A DNA stretch of 64,000 nt from NCBI GenBank assembly GCA_016858145.1, contig JAEHOE010000045.1:682001-746000 (forward strand). Reading direction: 5' to 3'. Below the pieces are notes generated by a model that worked only from the letters and a program-made list of their open reading frames with translations, did not search any database and was not told the origin of the DNA. Positions 55,375 to 64,000 of the stretch are shown here, in pieces. Source of the DNA: Edaphochlamys debaryana (Eukaryota > Chlorophyta > Chlorophyceae > Chlamydomonadales). Every line of letters starts with the position of its first letter. Positions within the stretch are counted from its first letter, which is position 1. Position numbers and translations under genes: made by a program.

Positions 55375-58300
55375 CTACGGGGCTTGACCTGTCCAATTGC
55401 CGTAGGTGGGGGGATAGGCACCCAGTGGCGCCGGTGTGGGGCTGGGCGGGTAAACCCAGGGACTGGGAGGGTAAACCCAGAGACGGGGAGGGTAAACCCC
55501 GGGGCTGGGAGGGTAAACCCAGGGACTGGGTGGGTAGCCCCAGGGACTAGGCGGGTAAACCCAAGGACTGGGAGGGTAGACTCCGCTCTCGGCATTGCGC
55601 GGGCCCTTGTCCTCGCCCGGCGGCTCGGGCGCAGGCGGGGGGCCACGGGGGGAAGGACCGGGCGGGGAAGCGGGCGGCAGCCACAGGACGGCCGTGAGAG
55701 GCGGAGACGGCTTGCCTACGGGTGCGGCTGCTGGGGCCGGCGGTGGCCAGGTCCAAGCCGCGGACTGCGTCCACGTCAGCTCATTCTCTTTGATGTAGAT
55801 GTTGTTGCACTGCGCGATCCGCAGCTTGGGCAGCGCGGCGTAGAAGGCGTCGAAGCGAGGGTCCAGGGTCTGCGGCAGGGGGCACGCACCGCTGACGTTG
55901 TGACCGGGGACAGGGTCCAAGCCAGCCGCTCGTGTGTGCTTCCCCTCGAACACCGGAGTCCTCTACGAAGACGCCCTGACCTGGCCCCCCTCGGACCCCT
56001 CGGCTTACCTCTGTGAAGTTGTAGACCCCTCCCCCCGGGTGCAGCAGTCCGTAGGGGCTGCGGCACTCGGTCCCGCGGCAGTGCACCAGGGCCGACAGTA
56101 CAGCGTCCAGGCGGTCAAGCACGCGGGAGGACAAATTGGCGATACTGCGGCGAAGAGGTCGGGAAGAGGAGGTGGGGTGTTGTAAACTTGACTGAGCTAA
56201 ACTGCCGGGCCAGGTGTCCAGACTTGCCCTCTGGATTGCGACGGGATGCTTGCATCCGCACCCACCGGTTGTCGATCTCGTAAGGATCCATGGACAAGTC
56301 GTACAGCTCCCGCCCACCCTGATGGACAAGGAAAGGCGCACACACAGGAACTGTAGGTCATGAGCCCAACCGGCTCACTGCTGCACCACGCCCAGGCCTG
56401 TTGCACGACATCAGGATGCATCCTGATCAATCCTCAGGCCCATCCCGTGTGACAGCTTCGGGGCAGGCTGACGCCCTGCGCACAGGGCCCCACCTGGCAC
56501 CAGACCGTGTACTTGTAGCAGTACAGCCGGGGGGCATACACGAAGCGAGCGGCGCAGTTGGGCGAGGCGGCCAGGTCCGTGCGCCGCGAGAGCTCCAGCA
56601 GGCGGCTGCCCGTGCACAGCCGCAGCGACTGCGCAGAGGGGACACGACAGCGGCAAGTGAGGGGCCCGAACCACAGATGAGGCTTGGGTGCCACTGTCGG
56701 TTGAGCTTCTCCAAGCATTGAACGCGCCTTGGGCCGAGCCGCATGCTCCAAGCAGGCCTCTGGCAGCCGGGCCTGGAGCAACGCGGCACCAGGGCCTGGC
56801 GCCAGGGGCTATCCGCGCACCTTGTAGTGGCACGACCTGGCCAGCTTGGACTCCTTTATGCGCTCCCCGTTCCAGCCCTCCAGGATGTTCCTGACAAAGA
56901 CACGACACGGCAGGGCAGGACTAGCCAGCGTCAAGGCACATGAGTCGCCCCTGGCCACTGCACCCCAGCCGCACGAGCTGCGCCCTGTGAAACTCGCACC
57001 CCATTCCAACCCAGGAGCTGTGTCCCTCACCCCACGCCCTCGCCCCACCCCACAAGCCCGCGCTTACACGTCCCGTTGGCTCCAGGCGCTGGGCTGCACA
57101 GCCGCAGGTACGGGCGGGGCCAAGAGGCCCACGGTCGAGGTCGGGTCCGCGCCCAGTTCGGCGCCTGCTGCCACCACCGCCGCCGGAAGCAACGGGCTGC
57201 GCGGAGCCGTGTCGGCCGCGGACCGCACCGCGCCGCTGTGCAGCGCCTCCAGTGCTGGGTTCAGCGGCAGGGGCAGGCCGTCCATTATGTCCGGGATGGG
57301 CAGGCCTGGGCATCGGGCACGACACACAAAGGTGACTGGAGTAAGCCCATCATGGGCAGTGGTGTCCTTGTTGACCCGGTCTCTGCTAGCTCCTAGACAT
57401 GAGGGCTCCCGCTGCGATGCCTGGTGGTTGGCGCAGGCATGCAGGTGAATGCGTGAAGATCAAAGGCCACGCGGGGGAAGCCGCTCACCGGCCAGGGCCA
57501 GAATGGTGGGGGCGAGGTCCACCATGTTGCCCTGGTACGGCAGTACGGCCCCCGCGGGGATGCCCGGCCCCCGCACGTAGAGCGGCACCCGCACGTCCTC
57601 CTCGATGGGCGTGTTCTTTCCGTCCAGCAGCCCGAAGGCGCCCAGGTGGTAGCCGTTGTCGGAGCTGAACAGGACGTACGTGTTGTCCAGGACGCCCGCG
57701 GCGTCGAGCGCTTGGACTGCGGAGGGGGGCGGAGGGGGGGAACCGTAGCTTGAGGCCACCAAGCTCAAGTTGTACTCGACTGCCTCAACGCCCTGGCTGC
57801 CAGCCGTGCCACGCAATGATCGCGAGCGCGTGATCACCTGCTGCCGGTCCCGACAAATTACTCCGGACCACACTTGCCGGGGGCTGTACCGCTCCACCCG
57901 TAGGCGACCATGCCCCGTCCCGTACGCCGGTACCGATTGCGTGCTCCATCCCTGTGCCTCCTACGTCACATGCACACCCCCGTCTCACCCACTGCGTCGA
58001 TCAGCTCGTCCACCGCCCGCAGCGAGCGGATGCGGCCCAGGTAGATGGAGTTCATGGAGCGCTGCAGGCTGAACACCGTGGCCTTGGGGCGGGGGATGGG
58101 GGCGGGAAGGGGGGGGGGCTGGCGCGGAGCTCCTCAGGTGCTAGTACAGAGCACGCATGACCGCCGCAGCTGCATCACGGAGCGAGCACCACGAGCACGC
58201 GCCTCCGCCCCGCGTGCACGCCCCGCACCCACCTTGGGCAGGTTGGGGTTCTTGACGAAGCAGTTGGGTCCACACGGAGCCATGATCTGCATGCGGACAA

Positions 58301-60654
58301 GCGGCGGTACTGGTTGGATTGCACCTTGCGCTGAAGGTTGAGCTGAGGATAGGGGCGTGTAAGGGCGAAGGCCTAAGGAACCAGTCCCTGTAAGGGGTAC
58401 GGGTGAGACCGGCGCCTCTATCCCGCTGCCTCTCACGTTCTCCCCGGCGTACAGTCCCTGGTGACGCGCTGGCGGGTTGGGGGGCGACCAGACGCGACCA
58501 TCTGCATCGGGGGAACGAGGGAAGGGTCAGGCACAGGGCACAGGGCACCACCCTAGTCAGGTGCTGCCACAAGATCAAGACCGCAGCCCCGCGGTGCCGC
58601 AGGCGCTCTCGCCCCCAAGTCGCGCTCCACCCTCACTCTTGCTGACGAGGTGCGGCGCCGTGGGGGTGAGGGCCAAGAAGAAGGGCTTCTTACGCGCCGC
58701 CGCCGACCTGCCGGGGTGAGCGGGGGTGGGGGGATCCACACTCGGACAGGCGAGCTCCACAGACACTCCACTCCAGCCAGCCCCACCCCTCCCATCCCGC
58801 AACTACCCACGGCCCATCCCGCTCCGGTCTGCTGCCTCCTCATCAGCGGGGCCCCACGCACGCAATGAGCTCCCGGCCGCGGTCCCGGATGGTGTCCGTC
58901 TGGTACGCCCCGGGCAGGCAGGTGCTGGGGGCGCCGTTGAGGCTGTAGCAGGAGCTGGTGAGGTCGTAGGCGCCCCACGTCAGCGCGTCCAGGCGGGTCA
59001 TGCCCAGGGGCCGGTAGGTGACCTTGGGTGGAAGGAAGGTGGCGTTCTCATAGTAGTCTGAGGGTGGGGGGGGACAGGGCGGGGCGGCGTACGGCGAGAG
59101 GCGGAAGAGCCACAAGGCAGAGAAAGGCATGTGGCGGGCAGGTGCAAGTGCGGCTCCTTGGGAAACCGTGCTGTCCGCGCCGCCGCAGAGGCCCTGCTGC
59201 CCCGCCCAGCCGACACGGGCTGAACACGGCACGGTACTGCGTACCAGCATGTGAGCCCGCCCCCCTCACCGTTGAGGAACTTGCCCACCAGGTACGTGTC
59301 GTAGCCCTCCCGCTCCAGCAGCGTGGGCAGCCACCTGCGGAACGCACGTGTCCGCACGTGCCCGTTGGTGTGTGCGGCCAACAGCGGACCCCACAGAGTT
59401 CAGGGGCTACTAGGCTGGTGCAGGGACTCCACCCGGCAAGGCGGGGCGCCCGTCCCATGCCGTCTGCAGCCGGCAAACCGGAAAGCGCTGGAAACCGACC
59501 CCGCCGCGCAGGGCCCACGCCTCGATCCGCGGCCATGCTTTTGGGCCACGGCCCCAGGGATATGGGCGACGGGCCTCTAGCCCCACCTCCGGTCAAGCCC
59601 CTGCTCATAGAACTTGCGGAAGCCGCCGCCTTGCTTGGTGTCGTAGTAGTTGCTCGTCACTGTCGGGTCGGGAGGAAACACACGGCAGGAATGAGACACG
59701 AGGGCGGCCGTCGGAGAGGAAGAACACGAGCTATCCAAGCCCATGCTGTCAGGACATGCGGCAGGACATAGAGGGATTGCACTCAAGGACTGCAACCCGG
59801 CCCTCTGGGCCTGAACTTGCAAGGCACCGCCTCCCTGTTCGCGCTGTCCTCCCCCCCCACCGTTCGTGCAGTGCGCCAGCCTTCCCGTGAGCAGCGAGGT
59901 CCTGGCCGGGCAGCACACGCCGGTGGACACCAGGAAGTTGGACAGCCGCGTGCCCCCCTGGCCCAGGAGGCGGTGCAGCGCGGGCATGTAGTGGGGGTGC
60001 GTGGAGTTGAGCACGTCGTCCTGGTCGTCGGTCAGGACAAGCAGGAAGTTGGGGGGGCGGGAAGGGTGGCCGCCATCCACTTCGCCTGTGCGGCTGAGCG
60101 CCTGCAAGGGACAAGAGTGGAGGTATGGAATTGATATCGACTGGTGGTGGGCTGGTGGGGCGGCTCTGCGAACCCGTCCCTATCACCAGGCCCCTGCCTG
60201 CCCTTACCGGCACGTCCGGGGCGTCCGGGGGGAAGGGTGGGCTGGGCTGCTGCGCTCGCCCTGCTAGGATTGGCTGCTGTTTGGAGCCATTACGTCTCCT
60301 CTTTGGCTTGATTGTGTCTGTGGGCGCCGGTGGCTTGGCCGGCTTGGCCCGTTTTCCGCCCATTCGCTTGGCACGGTGTCGTCGAGCCAGCGTCGTGGCT
60401 GTAGTCCCCGAGCTGCCGCTTGGGCCAGTGGGGTCTGGCGGGACGGACTGGACGCCGCCGGGGGGCGCCGACTCTGTACTACTCGCATGCTCTCGATACG
60501 GGGGCTCCGACACTCCGCTCTTGTCGCCCACTGCGCTTGAGGCCTGCCCGGCCAGCGCAAGCATGATGGCGGTCATGAGTAACTGCATCCATGCTGCACC
60601 GCTCCTCCTGCTTCTCGGCGTGTGTATCGCTATTACAATATCTTGGGATGCCAT
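55375..60654 (-). CDS. Secreted sulfatase 2 with a YPPSPW repeat tail
   Basis: Sixteen exons: 60208-60654, 59861-60101, 59587-59659, 59270-59334, 58862-59057, 58637-58707, 58437-58501, 58233-58286, 57989-58082, 57489-57716, 57068-57305, 56821-56890, 56494-56628, 56266-56318, 56009-56144, 55375-55869; about 886 residues. It is a paralogue of sulfatase 1. The signal sequence is MQLLMTAIMLALAGQASSA if the second ATG (60588) is used; the first ATG adds 22 residues. A Pro/Lys/Arg-rich linker precedes PNFLLVLTDDQDD, the formylglycine motif CCPARTSLLTG, FFLALTPTAPH and SSDNGYHLGAFGL. One intron present in sulfatase 1 (after the SCFR position) is absent here. The last exon extends past the catalytic domain into a Pro-rich tail with seven copies of VYPPSPW-like units encoded by a 21-bp minisatellite. 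Confidence 0.9.
55444..55590 (-). repeat. Coding 21-bp minisatellite in the sulfatase 2 C-terminus
   Basis: Seven tandem 21-bp units, plus-strand consensus GGGAGGGTAAACCCAGGGACT, in frame with the minus-strand gene. Each unit encodes V/G-Y-P-P-S-P-W with minor changes. The unit is a multiple of three, so copy number can vary without breaking the frame. Confidence 0.9.
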
Positions 60655-61891
60655 TGAACGCCAGGACGGGGCTTGAAAGCCAGAGGCGCGCTAGTTGGCA
60701 TGCGACAGCCCTCCTGCCCAGCGTGGGCCCGCCGCGCCCATTGTTGCTGAATCGTCAGGAAGGCTACAGATGCCTATCTGTAATGCGACTTCACCTAACA
60801 ACATGAAGCTCCTAGACCATGACGTCTAGACCAAGTCCTGCTGTGCACAGCGCCCCATTTCTGGCCATACAGGTCCTCTTATAACCACGCTTATTCTTAT
60901 ATTTCCGGTGCCTGCTTGTAGTTGATACGGGCAGCCAGCTGGGAAGGTGGGCGACAGATGGCACACCGCGAGTGGGCCTCAGGGCTGCGTTTCTAACGTC
61001 CACAACAGAGTGTGCGTGAAGTGTGCTGCCATTTATACTGATCTACGCATGGCCTAGACCCGACGATTTACCCGACCGACCGCTCGCATTCAAGTGCCAC
61101 GAACCCCGGAACATCCTCCGACCATCCTCCCTGTCAAGGTCGTGTTACTACTTACATACCATTGGTGCTCATGTGACCACTAGCGACCAGCTCAGAACCA
61201 ACCTTGACCAACGTCGTTAGCGGGTCCGCTGGGGTCTAGCTGCCTTCAGCCCCACCCCCCACGCACTCCTCAGCTCCGCGTGGCCTCGGCTCTCCAGATC
61301 CATCCGATCCATCTTGATCAAGGATATGGCCACCAGCTCCCTGCTTGCAGACTTCCTGCAGAGACAGCCTCCTGCCCCATGCCATGCACAAAAGGAGGAT
61401 CTGACACATCTGGACCACCAGTTGAAACGCATACCGGTACATGACTCCCTCTCCAATTCGTTGAGCAAGCCCACCATGAATCGTTCATTCATGCAGCTGC
61501 TAGTAGGTCCCAGCTCATGCCAAGTCATGCTGCTGCAAAGAATCTTACAGACACTAGGCAGCACATGCTACATCCTTCCTACCGCGTTCGGGGCAATCAC
61601 AAGTAAGCACACGTGCCCATTGACCCCGAGCTCGCCTTGGAGAGCCAACGCAGGCCCTCGCGCCCAGGGCAAGGCAGGGCCCCCTCCCTGAGAGCTTGGA
61701 GCGCACGCCTGGGTGAACACTCGCACAGCGTCCCCACACCCCGCCGCACCATCCACCCATCGGATCCGTGCCCCGCGCTCCACACAGCACAGCAACACGT
61801 CGGCAGGGCAGGGCAGGGTAGGGCGGCAGCAACCCTCGGGCCACTGCTGCCTCCCTGACCCGCCCATTCCCTGACGTCTGCCAATCGCGCC
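60655..61891. other. Sulfatase 2 promoter and sulfatase 3 3' UTR
   Basis: 1.2 kb with no supported exon. Minus-strand TGTAA elements at 61549-61545 and 61156-61152 are candidates for the end of the sulfatase 3 transcript. Confidence 0.45.
61545..61549 (-). terminator. Candidate polyadenylation signal of sulfatase 3
   Basis: TGTAA on the minus strand about 340 nt after the stop codon; a second candidate lies at 61156-61152. Confidence 0.35.
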
Positions 61892-63732
61892 TTACTCGCC
61901 ACCCCCCGCAGTGGGACGCTCCCGCGCAGGGGGGGCGACCGGACGAGTCCAGCCCGGGGGCCAAGGGGCGAGCCTGGGACGCCGAGGCGTCATTGGCGGG
62001 GATGGCGGCGAGGGTGGCGGCGGGGGGCCCTGAGGGGGCGCTGGCGGGGGCGGCAGCCAGGCCGCGGCCTGTGTCCACGTCAGCTCGTTCTCCGGCACAT
62101 AGATAACATTGCACTGCGTGATCCGCAGCTTGGGCAGCGCGGCGTAGAAGGCGTCGAAGCGAGGGTCCAGGGTCTGCGGCGGGGGCACACACCGCTGACG
62201 TTTAGACCGGGGACAGGGTCCAAGCCAGCCGCTCGTGTGTGCTTCCCCTCGAACACCGGAGTCCTCTACGAAGACGCCCTGACCTGGCCCCCCTCGCCCC
62301 CCCTCGGCTCACCCCCGTGAAGTTGTAGACCCCTTCCCCCGGGTGCAGCAGTCCGTAGGGGCTGCGGCACTCGGTCCCGCGGCAGTGCACCAGCGCCGAC
62401 AGTACAGCGTCCAGGCGGTCAAGCACGCGGGAGGACACATTGGCAATACTGCGGTGGACGGGCAGGATAAGGAGGTATGGCGGGTTGCACGTGTGCTCTG
62501 CAGCCCTGGCCCAGTGTGCTTGGGCAAGTGACATGGGGCAGAGTACCTGTGGTGACGCTTGCAACCGCACCCACCGGTTGTCCACCTCGTACGGGTCCAC
62601 GGACAAGTCGTACAGCTCCCGGGGCCCCTGGAACAGCACAGCATACATATGGCACGGCAGGCGGTCCGATGGCCGAGGGGTCCGGGACACAAGCCGATGC
62701 GTGCGTGCCCCACCTGGCACCACGCGATGTACTTGTAGCACGACATCCCGGGAGCGTACACGGCGCGAGCCGCGTTGCCAGACACAGCTGCTAGCCTTGC
62801 CGGGTCCACCGGTGGACCCAGCAAGCGCTCGCCCCCTACGTTCACAGGGCCAGCACAAAAGGCGAGGTAAGCTCAAAGCACAGCGCCGTGACCGGGCACA
62901 GGGCCGAGCTGGGTAGCAGTCATGCCCCGGTAGCGGGTATGGGCACGTGCGCAACACAGTAGGCTAAGGGCGACGATGGGTTCAGGACCCACACAGGCAT
63001 AGTCGGAGTCCTTTGTAGTGCACCGAGAACTTGAGGTTGCTGTCCAGGATGCGCTCGCCGTTCCAGCCCTCAAGGATCACCCTGCATGCACATGAGCACG
63101 CACATGCATCAAAGCGAGGAGAGCCTTGGCGCCGCCTACACAACCTTCAAGCTTTCCCGCCCAACAATACAGTGTCCTACAACCCGGCTTCCCATGCCGC
63201 CCCGCACTCACGCGTCCCGCCGCAGCCGCACGATGCGCCCCACGGGCAGGGGGGGGCTGTCGCCGTCCGCCGCAGGCGCGGACACGGGCGCACGCGGCTG
63301 CGCCAGCCCCACCGAGTCCGTGACGCCGATGAGGGAGTAGGCGTACTGCGTGAGCAGCCGGTTGTTGAGCGGCAGGGGGAGGCCGTCCATGATGTCCGGG
63401 ATGGGCAGGCCTGGGGGTGGGGGGTAATGGGAAGAGGGGCGGCGGAGCGGCGTGGGGAGGGCGGCGGGAGAGGGGGTTGTGTCTGTGTAGCCGGGGCGGG
63501 TCCATCGGCAGCTGGGTAGTGCCTCGGCAGGAGCAGAAAGGGAAGGGGCATTAGGTAGAAGACGTACCGGCCAGCGCCAGAATGGTGGGGGCGACGTCTA
63601 CCATGTTGCCCTGGTACGGCAGCACTGTGTTGACCGGGATGTTGGGGCCTCGGATGAGGAAGGGCACCCGCACGTCCTCCTCGATGGGCGTGTTTTTACC
63701 GTCCCACAGCCCAAAGGCACCCAGGTGGTAGC
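61892..63732 (-). CDS. Secreted sulfatase 3, 3' part only (cut by the window end)
   Basis: Seven exons visible: 63568-63732, 63212-63410, 62993-63081, 62714-62835, 62575-62627, 62313-62448 and 61892-62173; about 348 residues of the C-terminal part. The 5' half, including the formylglycine motif and signal peptide, lies beyond the window, so activity cannot be judged. Shared blocks include GYHLGAFGLWDGKNTPIEED, LPYQGNMVDVAPTILALAG, ILEGWNGERI, ELYDLSVDPYEVDNR and FDAFYAALPKLRI. An intron splits the exon at DN/GYHLG, where sulfatases 1 and 2 have none. The C-terminus is Pro-rich (PPPPPSPPSPP) but lacks the YPPSPW repeats of sulfatase 2. Confidence 0.88.
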
Positions 63733-64000
63733 CTGGGGCACAAGGTCAGGGAGGAAGGGCAGAGCCAGGTGAGGCGGGGAGGACCGTGGGGTTGGTCTGG
63801 GCACGACAGGCCCAAATGTGCGCCATGGCAAAGCGAGGTTGCCCTGTGTACAAGTTCCGGAGGTGCTCGGTGGGACTAGTCGCATCCAGGTGGGTGTACG
63901 ACCGCAGCACGGGACACCACAAAACCAGACTGGGCACCCATGCCCCATGGGGGTGGGGCCTGCTGCCATGCCTCGCACCATTCCCCCTGGCCGGCCCGCG
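63733..64000 (-). other. Intron of sulfatase 3 reaching the window end
   Basis: Begins at a clean acceptor (CCCCAG on the minus strand). No upstream sulfatase exon is recognisable before the window ends. Confidence 0.5.

Noticed and set aside
55444..55590. Tandem repeats considered as a CRISPR array
   Set aside because: Units are head-to-tail without spacers, in frame with a eukaryotic gene, in a nuclear genome.

Overview
The window is nuclear DNA of a green alga, most likely a volvocine (Chlamydomonas/Volvox-type) species. The evidence is high GC, dense short introns with GT(G/A)(A/C)G(T/G) donors and C-rich acceptors, TGTAA polyadenylation signals, chloroplast transit peptides, LHCII proteins closest to the LHCBM class, and secreted sulfatases with Pro-rich, cell-wall-like segments. 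No organelle, prokaryote, rRNA, tRNA or CRISPR feature was seen. All gene models below were built by eye from reading-frame continuity, splice sites and intron phase, so exon edges may be off by a few bases.

Layout. 0-13 kb: a light-harvesting cluster. LHC copy 1 (minus) and copy 2 (plus) lie head to head in a large inverted repeat (arms about 1.02-3.47 and 4.24-7.09 kb, 773-bp unique spacer). Copy 3 (plus, 11.66-13.05 kb) has a different transit peptide but an almost identical mature protein. A truncated inverted copy of copy 3's promoter and first eight codons sits at 377-845. Between copies 2 and 3, minus-strand exons of an unrecognised gene or decaying gene lie at about 9.5-10.8 kb.

14.5-28 kb: a divergent pair, a NUDX23-like Nudix hydrolase (minus) and an ascorbate-peroxidase-related (APX-R) haem peroxidase with a Tat-like lumenal signal (plus). 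A secretory cyclophilin and the translation release factor eRF3 follow, both plus. 28.9-44.8 kb: a DusC-type tRNA-dihydrouridine synthase and a very large (about 2,225 residues, 30 exons) TIMELESS/Tof1 replication-fork protein, both minus. 46-64 kb: three minus-strand paralogous secreted sulfatases (the third cut by the window end), with an unrecognised charged, probably nuclear protein between the first and second.

The genes do not form one pathway. Two local themes stand out: recent duplication with patchy gene conversion (LHC genes, sulfatases), and lineage-specific protein elaboration (helical-repeat expansion in TIMELESS, a coding 21-bp minisatellite in sulfatase 2, a two-copy motif in the charged unknown protein).
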